This document shows, one piece after another, positions 24,296 to 33,132 of a DNA stretch of 64,000 nt (position 1 is its first letter; each line of letters starts with the position of its first letter). Source of the stretch: Deltaproteobacteria bacterium (lineage in GTDB: Bacteria; Myxococcota; UBA727; VGSZ01); contig JACOUT010000002.1 of the NCBI GenBank assembly GCA_016177705.1, positions 1-64,000 of the forward strand. The letters are read 5' to 3'. A model generated the notes under the pieces. It searched no databases and was not told the DNA's origin. It saw only the letters and a program-made list of their open reading frames with translations. Both the position numbers and the translations under genes were made by a program.

Positions 24296-26047
24296 CTACC
24301 GTTCGGCGGCGACGAGCGCACCGGCGGCGACGAGCCGATCGCGCAGCTCGTCCTTCAGCACCTTGCGGTTGGCGTTGCGCGGCACGTCGTCACTGGCGAC
24401 GAACGCGAGCGAGCGCGGCGCCTTGTAGGGCGCGATGTGCTCGCGCGCCCAGGCGAGCAGCTCGGCCTCGCTGACGCGCGCGCCCTTCTTCACCACCACC
24501 GCGGCCGCGGGCACGGCGCCCTTCTTTGGGTGCGGCACGCCGAACACCACCACCTCGGCGACCAGCGGGTGCTCGCCGAGCTGCGCCTCGACCTCGGCCG
24601 GGAACACCGAGTAGCCGCCGTGCTTGATGACGTCCTTCTTGCGGGTGGCGAAGGCGATCAGGCCGGCGCGGTTCTTCCACGCGAGGTCGCCGGTGCGCAG
24701 CCAACCGTCGTCAGTGGCACGCGCGGTGGCGGCGGCGTCGCCGTCGTAGCCCGCCGTGACCCCTGGGCCCTTCAGCTCGAGCTCGCCCACCACGCCGGCC
24801 TGCACCGCGCGTCCCTGATCGTCGACGACGCGCGCGCGGTAGGGCGGGATGGGGATGCCGAGCGCACCGCTCGAGGCGCCCTCGGCGCGGCCGAGCACCG
24901 CGGCGCGTGCGCGGGTGCGCACGCTCGCGAGCTTGGGCGCGCGCTTGGCGATGGCGGCGCGCACCTCGTTGGCCGCGCGCCGCACGGGCGCCGAGACGGG
25001 TCCGTCTTCGAAGGGGCCGGGCGGCGTGAGCTTGACGATGGCCGGCCCCGACAGCTCGACCATGCCGTAGATCTCGGCGAAGGCCGCCGTCAGCAGGTGC
25101 CGCCCTCGCAGCGAGCGTAGCGCGCAGCCGCGCGGCCGGAAACGCGCGACCAGCGCGGGCGGCATGACGTCCGCGCCGCTCGCCCACAGCTTGATGGACG
25201 ATAGATCGAAGCGCTCGGGCCCCTCCTCGTCGAGCAGCGCGTACATCGCAGGCACGCCGACGAAGAAACTGGCGCGCAGCTCCTGGATGCGGCCGAGCAC
25301 GGTGGTCGCGTCGAACTTCGAGATCCAGTGCAGCGGCGCGCCCGCCAGGAGCACGCACAGCAGCGTCGACATGCCCATGACGTGTGCCAGCGGCAGCCCG
25401 CACACGCCGCGCTCGTCGCGCGCGTCGGGGACGAGCGCGGCCAGGCGCGCGACCGCGAGCAGCGAGCGGCTGGTGATGGTCGCGCCCTTGGGCGAGCCGG
25501 TGGTGCCCGAGGTGAACAGGATGAGCGCAGGCTCGCGCTCGGCGACCGGCATGGCGGGCAAGGGTGAGGCGTCGGCGAGCGCGCGCGTGAGCGCGCCGTC
25601 AGCGCCGGTGCCGAGCGTGACCACGCCGCGGCGCTCGACGGCGGTGGCCGGATCCGCCACCAGAAAACCCGCGCGCGAGCGCGTCAGGAAGGCTTCGACC
25701 TCGGCGGGCTTGAGGTGGTGGTGCAACGGCACCGCGACCGCGCCCGCGCGCACGGCGGCGAAACAGGTGAGCGCGTAGTCGATGCGGTTGCCGGTGCAGA
25801 CGGCGACGCGATCGCCCGGCTCGACGCCGGCGTCGGCGAGCGCGCCGGCGAGGAGCGCGACCAGGCGCGCGAGGTCGACGTAGCTGAGCGTGGTCACGGG
25901 CGCGCCCTCGAGCGCGCACGGCTCTTCGAGCGTCAGTGCCACGCGTGTGCCGTAGGCGTCGGCCAGGCGATCCCAGACGTTCGCCAGCGTGGCGCTGCGC
26001 GTGGCGAGCGCCACGGTCTTGCGGATGCGGGCGCGGGTGCTGGCCAT
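24296..26047 (-). CDS. AMP-dependent acyl-CoA synthetase/ligase
   Basis: The enzyme adenylates a carboxylic acid and transfers it to CoA. The P-loop FTSGTTGSPKG is at residues 178-188. EIYGMVELS stands in place of the usual YGMTE, GWLRTGDLAWKN carries the ribose-binding Asp, and RKKDVIKHGGYSVFPAEVE and NANRKVLKDEL (catalytic Lys) follow. The 583 residues are normal. The fatty or aromatic acid substrate cannot be inferred. It is 151 bp downstream of imuB on the same strand and may not belong with it functionally. Confidence 0.92.
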   Translation of the reverse strand: MASTRARIRKTVALATRSATLANVWDRLADAYGTRVALTLEEPCALEGAPVTTLSYVDLARLVALLAGALADAGVEPGDRVAVCTGNRIDYALTCFAAVRAGAVAVPLHHHLKPAEVEAFLTRSRAGFLVADPATAVERRGVVTLGTGADGALTRALADASPLPAMPVAEREPALILFTSGTTGSPKGATITSRSLLAVARLAALVPDARDERGVCGLPLAHVMGMSTLLCVLLAGAPLHWISKFDATTVLGRIQELRASFFVGVPAMYALLDEEGPERFDLSSIKLWASGADVMPPALVARFRPRGCALRSLRGRHLLTAAFAEIYGMVELSGPAIVKLTPPGPFEDGPVSAPVRRAANEVRAAIAKRAPKLASVRTRARAAVLGRAEGASSGALGIPIPPYRARVVDDQGRAVQAGVVGELELKGPGVTAGYDGDAAATARATDDGWLRTGDLAWKNRAGLIAFATRKKDVIKHGGYSVFPAEVEAQLGEHPLVAEVVVFGVPHPKKGAVPAAAVVVKKGARVSEAELLAWAREHIAPYKAPRSLAFVASDDVPRNANRKVLKDELRDRLVAAGALVAAER

Positions 26048-26198
26048 GGTCTCGGGTAGCTCCTCGTGAGCAGGGGACCGCGCGCGCGGCGCGGACCGCC
26101 CGTGCGCTTGTGAGACGGCGAGGCCGTTTTGCCATGGAATTCGGCCTCAGCGGGGCCGTTTCAACCGCCCCCCGTGAAGCCGGTTGTCTGCCACTCCT

Positions 26199-27773
26199 TC
26201 AATCAAACCACCCCTGCACCAGCGTCTCCTCGGTCTCCTCGTCCCACAGGCCGAGCGCGCGCCGGCCGTCCTCGAGCACCAACAACTGGTAGACGCGCGC
26301 ATAGGGCGTGTCGTCGGCGCGCTGCCCCTCGAGCACGCCGAACAGCTCGCGCTTCACCACCGGCAGCGCGAGCTTGACGGGTACGTCGAGCAGGCGCACC
26401 GGCCAGGGCCACGACGCCAAAAAGCGCCCGCCGATGGTGTGCGGCAGCGTCGGGCGCGGGCGCGGGCGGCGCCGTTTGGGCACAGGCGGCAGCGCGGGCG
26501 GCGGCGGCGCCGGCCAGGCGAGCGCGCTCATGCGCTCGGGCAAGGGGTCGCCCTCGACCACCAGGCAGCCGACGCGCGCCGTGCCGAGCTCGGCGGCCAT
26601 CTCGGCCACCAGCCCGGAGACCAGCTCGCCGGCGCGCTCCTCGACGCGCGCCCGCGGATCGAGCGCGAGCTGGCGCGCGTTGCCCTCGACCAGCCGCGTG
26701 GCCTCGAGCAGCACGCCCTCGACGGGCAGCGGCAGCACCACCTGCTCGAGCCGCACCGAGAGCGCGCGCAGCAGTGTGGCCTCGTCGAGGATGGGCGCGG
26801 GGAAGGCGACGCGCAGCGCGGTGGGCGCGGCCCTCCTGTGGCGCAGGCACAGCTCTACCTCGGCGACGCGCATGCGGCGCGCGCGCGCGCGCACCACCAG
26901 GCGCAGCGCGAGCGGCTTGAGCACGAAGGCGAGCGGCTCGGTCTCGGCCAACGGATGCTCGAGGTCCTGCTGCTCCAAGAGGCGCGCGGGCGGCGTCACC
27001 GAGCGGACCGGCTCCGCGCGCGAAAGCAGCGAGGCGAGCACGCCGCGCGCATGCTCGCCGAGCCGCTCGACGCCGCCGCGGTCGAGCAGGCGCAGCAGAT
27101 CGCGCACCGTTTTGACGCCGAGCGCGCCCACCTGCGCGGTGAGCGGCGCCGGCAGCCCGAGCGCGACCAGCGGGAGCCGCGCGAGCGCACGCGCCTCGTC
27201 AGCCACCACCACGACGGCGCGCCGCTCGTCGACGACCGGGGCGCGCCAGGCGGCGAGCGCCTGCTGGCGCGCGAGCGCGAGCGCGGTGCGCTTGCCCGCC
27301 GCCGCCACGATCACCGCCTCATGCCCGAGGTGCGCGCAGCTCCTGCGCACGTCGACGAGCGTCTTGCCGAGCTGCGGCAGGTTCCTGACGTCGAGCAGCA
27401 CGGCGGCGATCGGTGCCGACGCACGCACCTCGAGCGGCACCGGCTCGGCGCCGGGCGCGTGCAGCAAGAGCGCCTCGGCGAGCACCGCCAGCTCGGCGTC
27501 GATGCGGGCGCGCGCCACCGCCACCACCTGCAGCATGGGGAGCACGCGCTGGGCGTCGAGCACGCGCATACCGGGCCGGACGCCGGCGGCGCGCGCCTCA
27601 GGCGTAGCGTCGACGAGCGGCGTCACCGAGCGGACGGCGAAGACGCCGTCGCCGGGGTCGACCACGACGCCGCATGCCGCCACTGCCGCGCCGCCCGCCG
27701 GCAGGCGCGCCAGCTCGACGGGCAGGTGGGGGAGCGCCACGGCGGCGATGGCGATCGGCGGGCGGCTGCTCAT
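26199..27773 (-). CDS. imuB: ImuB-like Y-family DNA polymerase homologue
   Basis: The 524-residue protein is of the ImuB type: it opens IAIAAVALPHLPVELARLPAG where true Y-family polymerases have their first catalytic Asp, so it is probably not a polymerase itself. It has the long little-finger and C-terminal regions, and ends with the PWPVRLLDVPV ... YQLLVLEDGRRALGLWDE ... VQGWFD tail common in ImuB. In other bacteria ImuB links ImuA and DnaE2 to the beta clamp for SOS mutagenesis. ImuA is upstream but separated by a 463-bp gap with a foldback element. No dnaE2 is in the window. Confidence 0.82.
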   Translation of the reverse strand: MSSRPPIAIAAVALPHLPVELARLPAGGAAVAACGVVVDPGDGVFAVRSVTPLVDATPEARAAGVRPGMRVLDAQRVLPMLQVVAVARARIDAELAVLAEALLLHAPGAEPVPLEVRASAPIAAVLLDVRNLPQLGKTLVDVRRSCAHLGHEAVIVAAAGKRTALALARQQALAAWRAPVVDERRAVVVVADEARALARLPLVALGLPAPLTAQVGALGVKTVRDLLRLLDRGGVERLGEHARGVLASLLSRAEPVRSVTPPARLLEQQDLEHPLAETEPLAFVLKPLALRLVVRARARRMRVAEVELCLRHRRAAPTALRVAFPAPILDEATLLRALSVRLEQVVLPLPVEGVLLEATRLVEGNARQLALDPRARVEERAGELVSGLVAEMAAELGTARVGCLVVEGDPLPERMSALAWPAPPPPALPPVPKRRRPRPRPTLPHTIGGRFLASWPWPVRLLDVPVKLALPVVKRELFGVLEGQRADDTPYARVYQLLVLEDGRRALGLWDEETEETLVQGWFD

Positions 27774-27827
27774 CGCTCACCTGCGGGCTCCGTAGGTGAC
27801 GCAGCGACAGAAGAAGAAGAAGAAGCT

Positions 27828-28164
27828 GGGGCTTGTCGTTGCTCCTTCGTGAACGGATCGCTGCTCTCGCGAGAGCGGGCGGCGGTGCCTTGGTGGAGCC
27901 ACGATGTGCAGGGAAGGGTGGGTCTCCGCCGAGGTCGGACAGCCCCCTCACTAGATCTCTCCCCCACAGGGGAGAGTCGTGCCGGGTTCGGCAGACGGTG
28001 AAGCGAAGCTGCACGGCTCTCCCCTGTGGGGGAGAGAGGTAGAGAGGGGGCGGTGCGATCTGCCCGGACGCCACAACTCGTCTGCACGCCGTGGCCACCA
28101 AGGGGCACCGCCGCTTGCTCTCGCGAGAGCAGCGATGCTCCACGACGGCACGACGACAAGCCCC
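27828..28164. repeat. Long imperfect foldback element between imuA and imuB
   Basis: Two roughly 150-bp arms run outward from the CTCTCCCC...GGGGAGAG centre and are reverse complements with scattered mismatches. The match begins with GGGGCTTGTCGT on the left (27828) and its complement on the right (to 28164). Both arms share CGCTGCTCTCGCGAGAGC and GCGGCGGTGCC. Each arm ends towards the centre in an inner near-palindrome (CTCTCCC-CACA-GGGGAGAG, and its mirror) around a loop of about 40 bp. No ORF for a transposase is present. The structure is REPIN- or MITE-like. In RNA from imuA it would form a very long hairpin. Confidence 0.85.
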
Positions 28165-28169
28165 AAGGC

Positions 28170-28213
28170 CTGCTGGTGTTCTGCCTGCTGGTGTTCTGCC
28201 TGCTGGTGTTCTG
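28170..28213. repeat. Three 15-bp tandem repeats next to the foldback element
   Basis: CTGCTGGTGTTCTGC occurs three times head to tail with one final mismatch. A run of AAG triplets (27809-27826) sits outside the other arm of the foldback element. Both are non-coding relative to imuA and imuB. They may be part of the element or its insertion scar. Confidence 0.8.
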
Positions 28214-28236
28214 GCTTCTCGTCGTCATGCCCTCGC

Positions 28237-28917
28237 TCAGCTCCCCGCGGGCAGCACCAACCGCGGCAGCGCGCCGTGCCGGTGCCGCAGAAAGCGCACA
28301 TGCAGCTCGTCTCCCGGCGCGCGCTCGACCAGCGCGCGCGCCGCCGCCGGCACGGGCAGCCCGCGCCGCGCCCGGCTCGAGGTCAACACGACCACCGCGC
28401 CGCCGCCCTGCTCGGCGGCGCGCGCCAGGCGCCGCAGGCCGCCGTCGAGCGCGCCCAGATCGCCCTCGCCGGTGGCGTCGATGACGGTGGCGCACAGCAC
28501 ACCGCTGCGCTGCGCGCGCGCCGCCGTGCGCAACAGCCGCTCGCGCGGCGGTTGCAGCACCAGCATGCGCGTCAGGTCGACGCCGAGCGCGGCCACCGCG
28601 GGCGCCGACAGCGTGCGCGAGGGATCGACGGCACACAGCCAGGCGGGGCGCCCGGCCGCCGCCGCGCGCCGCTGCGCCTCGCGCAGCACGAGGAAGGCGA
28701 GCGTGTGCGCGCCCGCGCCCGGCAAGGCGGACAGCTCCACCAGGGCGCCGAAGAACACGAGCGCGTCGAAGGCGTCGGCGCGGTCGCTTATCGGCTCCGG
28801 CGGCGCCTCGTTGCCGAGCGCCAACGCCAGGCCGTGCTTCTGCGCGCGCAGGTCGGCGAGCACGGTGGCGGCCGTGGGGCGCTCGGGCAGCAGGGACAGC
28901 GGCGGGAAGGCGGACAT
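28237..28917 (-). CDS. imuA: ImuA-like RecA-fold protein
   Basis: The 226-residue protein has the RecA-like fold of ImuA (SulA/ImuA family): VELSALPGAGAHTLAFLVL stands where a Walker A would be, but the conserved GKT is lost. AWLCAVDPSRTLSAPAVAALG and GGGAVVVLTSSRARRGLPVP (the Walker B region and following strand) are present. In Caulobacter-type systems ImuA binds ImuB and DnaE2 for translesion synthesis. A site close to the Myxococcus LexA box lies 21 bp upstream of the start, fitting SOS induction. It is the promoter-proximal gene of an imuA-imuB unit. Confidence 0.8.
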   Translation of the reverse strand: MSAFPPLSLLPERPTAATVLADLRAQKHGLALALGNEAPPEPISDRADAFDALVFFGALVELSALPGAGAHTLAFLVLREAQRRAAAAGRPAWLCAVDPSRTLSAPAVAALGVDLTRMLVLQPPRERLLRTAARAQRSGVLCATVIDATGEGDLGALDGGLRRLARAAEQGGGAVVVLTSSRARRGLPVPAAARALVERAPGDELHVRFLRHRHGALPRLVLPAGS

Positions 28918-28937
28918 GGTGCCCTCGGTGATCTCTA

Positions 28938-28954
28938 CCTGAACATCCGTTTAG
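28938..28954 (-). promoter_or_regulatory. Predicted LexA (SOS) box for imuA
   Basis: On the minus strand the site reads CTAAACGGATGTTCAGG. It agrees with the published Myxococcus xanthus LexA consensus CTRHAMRYBYGTTCAGS at 15 of 17 positions, including all of GTTCAGS. It ends about 20 bp upstream of the imuA start. A short AT-rich stretch next to it could hold a promoter -10. LexA control of imuAB is known in other bacteria; here it is a sequence prediction. Confidence 0.75.
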
Positions 28955-29086
28955 TATGTCGAATCTTGCGGATCGAGATCAGATCCGCCCTCGACGTAAG
29001 TGCGTGATCTCCGAGGGGACGCCCCGACCGCGGCGGCCCTGCGACGGATCCAGGAATGAAACATCTGAACGATTCTCGGAGCAACC

Positions 29087-29668
29087 ATGCCCACCTCGAT
29101 GCCCCCCCTGAGCCTGCCCGCCGCCGCGCTGGCGGCGCTCGCCGGCGTCCTTTTGTGGTCGCTCGCCGAGTACCTGCTGCATCGCTTCCTCGGCCACGAC
29201 CACCGCACCCTGCCCAACCCCTTCGCCGCCGAGCACACCCGCCACCACGCCGAGGGCGACTACTTCGCGCCCACCTGGAAGAAGGCGCTGGTGGCGCTCG
29301 CCGCCGTACCGCCGACCGGCGCCGTCGCCGCGCTCGTGGTCGACGTGCCGCTCGGCCTAGTGTTCGCGCTCTCCTTCGCCGCGACCTACCTCGGCTACGA
29401 GTGGCTGCACCGCCGCCTGCACACCCACCGCGGCGTCGGCCCCTGGGGGCGCTGGTTGCGCCGCCACCACTTCCACCACCACTTCGTCGACCCGCACACC
29501 AACCACGGCGTCACGAGCCCGGTCTGGGACGTGGCGTTCGGCACCCGCCGGGAGCCGACGCGCATTCGCGTCCCCGCCAAGCTCCGCATGCGCTGGCTCG
29601 TCGACGACGCGACCGGCGAGGTGCGCGCCGAGCTGGCGAGCTGGTACGAGCTGCGCCGCGCCGGCTGA
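29087..29668 (+). CDS. Fatty acid hydroxylase-superfamily membrane protein
   Basis: The 193-residue protein has the histidine clusters of the family: HRFLGH (32-37), HTRHH, HRRLHTH and HHFHHHF, followed by NHGV. These bind a di-iron centre. It has about four hydrophobic segments, so it is in the inner membrane. Related enzymes hydroxylate sterols, carotenoids or ceramides. The substrate is unknown. It is divergent from imuA. Confidence 0.87.
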   Translation: MPTSMPPLSLPAAALAALAGVLLWSLAEYLLHRFLGHDHRTLPNPFAAEHTRHHAEGDYFAPTWKKALVALAAVPPTGAVAALVVDVPLGLVFALSFAATYLGYEWLHRRLHTHRGVGPWGRWLRRHHFHHHFVDPHTNHGVTSPVWDVAFGTRREPTRIRVPAKLRMRWLVDDATGEVRAELASWYELRRAG

Positions 29669-29725
29669 TCTCGCGCGTCGCCTCTGCCATGCTGCGCCTC
29701 CGCACCACGGGGGAGCACGCTCGCC

Positions 29726-31261
29726 ATGATCGCACCCGCTGCCTTGCTCGTCCTTGCGGCGATCGCCGCGCAACCGACCTGGCCGCCGCTCTCGGGCGAG
29801 CTGCCAAAGGCGGGCGGCGGCGAGCACGATGTCGCCGTGGTGGTGGGCGCCTCGAGCTACGTGTTCCTGCCGCCCATCGCCGGCGCCGCAGACAACGCCG
29901 ACGACTGGGCACAGTGGCTCGGCCGCGTGCGCGGCGTGCCGCCCGAGCGCTTGACGCTGTTGCGCGAGCGCGACGCCACCAAGGAGAAGATCGAGCGCGC
30001 GCTCGCGAGCGCGGCGGCCGCCGCGCGCGGCGACGGCCTCTTGTGGTTCATCTTCATCGGCCACGGCGCGCCGGCCCCTGGCGGCGACGACGGCGTGCTG
30101 CTCGGCATCGACACCCAGGCCGAGCTCGAGAGCTTGGGGGCGCGCGGCGTGCGGCAGCAGCGGGTGCTCGAGCTGGTGCGCGCGGGCAAACAACGCGACA
30201 GCGTGCTCGTCTACGACGCCTGCTTCTCCGGCCGCGCTCCCGACGGCGGCGCGCCGCTCGTGCCCGGCATGCAGGCGACCGTGCCGGTGCGCAAGGTAGC
30301 GCCCGCGCGCGCCGTGGTGTTGTCGGCGAGCGACAGCTTCGCCGGCCCCCTGCCCGGCGCCGCGCGCCCCGCCTTCAGCTACGCGCTGCTCGGCGCCGTG
30401 CGCGGCTGGGGCGACGCCGACGGCGATCGGCAGGTGACCATCGGCGAGGCCTTCTCCTGGACGCGCGCGACGCTGCAAGCCGCCTTCAAGAGCGACGGGC
30501 GGCTGCCGAGGCAGAGCGGCCCAAGCGAGCTGGTAGTGGCGAAGCAGGCGAGCGAGCGGCCCCCCGACGTCGGCGCGCTGGTGCTCGGCAAGTGCCCGAG
30601 CGGCACGGCGTGGGACGGGCGCGCGTGCGGCGCGGTCGCGGCGGCCAGCACCGCGGCGACGTCGGGCGCGCTCGAAGCGCTGCGCGAGGGCGTGCGCGGC
30701 GCCAGGGCGCAGCTCGACGCCGCCAAGACGCCCGAGCAGCAACGCCAGGCCGCCGCCGCGCTCGAGCGAGCGCTCGGCCTCTACCCGATGGCCAAGGGCC
30801 AGAAGGGCGCAGGGGCGCTCGCGGCCGAGGCCGAGTACTTCATCGCCACCGTCGAGATCTCGCGCGTGTCGGCGTGGGCGGTGCGCTCCGATGACCTCGA
30901 GACGCAAAAGGCCGAGCTGCGCCGCCTCGACGAGGAGCTGCGGCCGGTGTTGCGCCGCCTTGGGCGCGTCGCCGTCGAGTACGGCGACCACGCGCTCGTG
31001 GTGCCCGCCCTCATCGCCGCCGGCCGCGTGCAAGAAGACGCGCAGCCGCTCTACACGTCGGCCCCCTGTCCGCGCCAGATCGACCAGCGCCGCTGCGACG
31101 AGTACTCCGCCACCGTGAAGAGGAAGATCGCGGAGCAGGTCAACAAGGGCGCGCTCCTCTCCTACCGCGCCGCGCTCGAGCAAGCGGCGCGGCTCGGCGT
31201 CACCGGCGACCTGCTCGACTTCCCACGTGAGCGGGTGCGCGCCCTCACCGCTGCGCCGTAG
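29726..31261 (+). CDS. Caspase-like (peptidase C14) protein
   Basis: The 511-residue protein has a signal peptide-like start, then a caspase-fold domain. Its catalytic His113 is in FIFIGHGAP and Cys166 is in VLVYDACFSG, the DACxSG motif of bacterial caspase homologues. The substrate pocket is bounded by VVLSASDS. After residue about 280 a Pro- and Ala-rich region leads to a helical C-terminal half of unknown family. The domain usually cleaves after an acidic or basic residue. If exported, it would act in the periplasm or outside. It lies between a membrane hydroxylase and a GNAT gene and has no obvious partner. Confidence 0.85.
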   Translation: MIAPAALLVLAAIAAQPTWPPLSGELPKAGGGEHDVAVVVGASSYVFLPPIAGAADNADDWAQWLGRVRGVPPERLTLLRERDATKEKIERALASAAAAARGDGLLWFIFIGHGAPAPGGDDGVLLGIDTQAELESLGARGVRQQRVLELVRAGKQRDSVLVYDACFSGRAPDGGAPLVPGMQATVPVRKVAPARAVVLSASDSFAGPLPGAARPAFSYALLGAVRGWGDADGDRQVTIGEAFSWTRATLQAAFKSDGRLPRQSGPSELVVAKQASERPPDVGALVLGKCPSGTAWDGRACGAVAAASTAATSGALEALREGVRGARAQLDAAKTPEQQRQAAAALERALGLYPMAKGQKGAGALAAEAEYFIATVEISRVSAWAVRSDDLETQKAELRRLDEELRPVLRRLGRVAVEYGDHALVVPALIAAGRVQEDAQPLYTSAPCPRQIDQRRCDEYSATVKRKIAEQVNKGALLSYRAALEQAARLGVTGDLLDFPRERVRALTAAP

Positions 31262-31296
31262 CCCTGCATTACATAACCACAACAATAGGCCAGGCC

Positions 31297-31749
31297 ATGC
31301 GCATTCGCGACGCAATCCCCGACGACGCCGCCACCATCATCGACTTCAACGAGCGCATGGCCTGGGAGACCGAGCACAAGCAGCTCGACCGCGCGCGGCT
31401 CGAGCCCGGCGTGCGCCGCGCGCTCGCCGATGCGTCGCTCGCCCGCTACTGGCTGGCGGTGGACGATGACGGGACGCCGCTCGGCCAACTGATGGTCACG
31501 TGGGAGTGGAGCGACTGGCGCAACGGGCCCTTCTTCTGGATCCAGAGCGTCTACGTGAAGGAGGAGGCGCGACGCCGCGGCGTCTATCGCGCGCTGCACG
31601 AGCACGCGGTCGCCGAGGCCGAGCGCGCAGGCGCCGTCGGCGTGCGCCTCTATGTCGAGCCGCACAACGCGCGCGCCATCGCCACCTACGCGCGCCTCGG
31701 CATGACGAAGACGTACGACGTGATGGAGCTGCCGCTGCCGCGTGGCTGA
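31297..31749 (+). CDS. GNAT-family acetyltransferase
   Basis: The 150-residue protein has the acetyl-CoA-binding core: IQSVYVKEEARRRGVYRALHEHA, with the RxxG/A motif, and the final strand MTKTYDVMELPLPRG. It opens with MRIRDAIPDDAATIIDF, a typical first motif. The acceptor, perhaps an amino acid, polyamine or antibiotic, is not inferable. It is a monocistronic-looking gene, 123 bp ahead of gdhA. Confidence 0.9.
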   Translation: MRIRDAIPDDAATIIDFNERMAWETEHKQLDRARLEPGVRRALADASLARYWLAVDDDGTPLGQLMVTWEWSDWRNGPFFWIQSVYVKEEARRRGVYRALHEHAVAEAERAGAVGVRLYVEPHNARAIATYARLGMTKTYDVMELPLPRG

Positions 31750-31872
31750 GGCGTGAGCGCCGAGGTGCGAACGCAGGTACGCAGCGCGTTACGCGCCGCG
31801 TTGTTTGCGCATGCCCAATGACGCACCGGCGCGTGGACCTCGCCTCGAACGCGGTGCTACCTATGCGCCACC

Positions 31873-33108
31873 ATGTCGATGAGCGCGTTCGAGGCGACCA
31901 ACCTCTACTTCCGCCGCGCGGCGGACATCATGCAGCTCGGCCAGCGCATCGAGGCGGTGTTCGAGACGCCGTCGCGCGAGGTCAAGGTCGCGCTCACGGT
32001 GGAGATGGACAACGGCGAGGTGCGCACCTTCGAGGGCTACCGCGTCCAGCACGACAACTCGCGCGGGCCCTTCAAGGGCGGGCTGCGCTACCACCCGCAC
32101 GTCGATCCGGACGAGGTCAAGTCGCTCGCCTCCTTGATGACCTGGAAGACCGCGGTCATCGACGTGCCCTTTGGCGGCGCCAAGGGCGGCATCACGGTCG
32201 ATCCGAAGCAGCTGTCGACGGCCGAGGTCGAGCGGCTCACGCGCCGCTTCATCAACAAGATCCACGACGTCATCGGGCCGACGCTCGACATCCCCGCGCC
32301 CGACGTGAACACCACGGCGCAGCACATGGCGTGGATCTACGACGAGTACAGCAAGCTGCACGGCCACTCGCCCGCCGTGGTCACCGGCAAGCCGGTCGAG
32401 CTGTACGGCTCGCTCGGCAGAGAGGCCGCGACGGGCCGCGGCGTCGCCATCGCCACGCGCGAGACGCTCAAGAGCCAGGGCAAGAGCGTCGAGGGCGCCA
32501 CCGTCGCCGTGCAGGGCTTCGGCAACGTCGGCACCTTCACGGCGCGGTTCCTGAAGGGCATGGGCGCGCGGGTGGTGGCCATCGCCGATCACACGGGCGC
32601 GGTGCGCAACGCCGCCGGCATCGACGTCGAAAAAGCCATCGCCCACGTCAGGAAGCACGGGCACATCGCCGAGCTGGACGCCGGCGAGCGCTTCAAGTCC
32701 GAGGACGTGCTGCTCGAGCCGGTCGACGTGCTCATCCCCGCGGCGCTCGGCAACGTCATCACCATGCACAACGTGGCGCACATCAAGGCGCCCATCATCG
32801 TCGAGGGCGCCAACGGCCCCACCGACCCCGAGGCCAACGACGCGCTCGAGCGCCGCGGCGTCATCGTGGTGCCGGACATCTACGCCAATGCCGGCGGCGT
32901 CACCGTCAGCTACTTCGAGTGGGTGCAGAACCTGCAACAGTTCACCTGGACCGAGGAAGAGGTGAACAGCAAGCTCGAGACCAAGATGGTGCGCGGCTTC
33001 GAGACCATCCACAAGGTCGCCACCGAGCGCAAAGTATCGCTCCGTACCGCGGCCTTCATCGTCGCCATCGGGCGCGTCGGCAAGGCGCGCGTGCTGCGCG
33101 GTCTGTAA
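31873..33108 (+). CDS. gdhA: Glutamate/leucine dehydrogenase
   Basis: The enzyme reversibly deaminates glutamate with NAD(P). FKGGLRYHP carries the first substrate lysine. WKTAVIDVPFGGAKGGI carries the catalytic lysine region, and VAVQGFGNVGTFTAR is the dinucleotide-binding Rossmann loop. The length (411) suits the hexameric glutamate dehydrogenase I class. Start ATG 31873 follows a gap without clear promoter motifs. The cNMP-binding protein gene starts 24 bp after its stop and could be cotranscribed. Leucine or phenylalanine dehydrogenase activity is less likely given its length and NxT loop. Confidence 0.9.
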   Translation: MSMSAFEATNLYFRRAADIMQLGQRIEAVFETPSREVKVALTVEMDNGEVRTFEGYRVQHDNSRGPFKGGLRYHPHVDPDEVKSLASLMTWKTAVIDVPFGGAKGGITVDPKQLSTAEVERLTRRFINKIHDVIGPTLDIPAPDVNTTAQHMAWIYDEYSKLHGHSPAVVTGKPVELYGSLGREAATGRGVAIATRETLKSQGKSVEGATVAVQGFGNVGTFTARFLKGMGARVVAIADHTGAVRNAAGIDVEKAIAHVRKHGHIAELDAGERFKSEDVLLEPVDVLIPAALGNVITMHNVAHIKAPIIVEGANGPTDPEANDALERRGVIVVPDIYANAGGVTVSYFEWVQNLQQFTWTEEEVNSKLETKMVRGFETIHKVATERKVSLRTAAFIVAIGRVGKARVLRGL

Positions 33109-33132
33109 CGTCATCTCACCACGGGCAGCATC

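Noticed and set aside
26120..26148. GAGGCCG...CGGCCTC inverted repeat after imuB
   Set aside because: It has a 15-base loop and no T-run, so a terminator is not supported.
29050..29065. Second CTGAAC site near imuA and the hydroxylase
   Set aside because: Only the CTGAAC half matches the LexA consensus and the rest does not.
29726..31261. Caspase gene as part of a CBASS or gasdermin defence system
   Set aside because: No nucleotide cyclase, gasdermin or STAND gene is adjacent.
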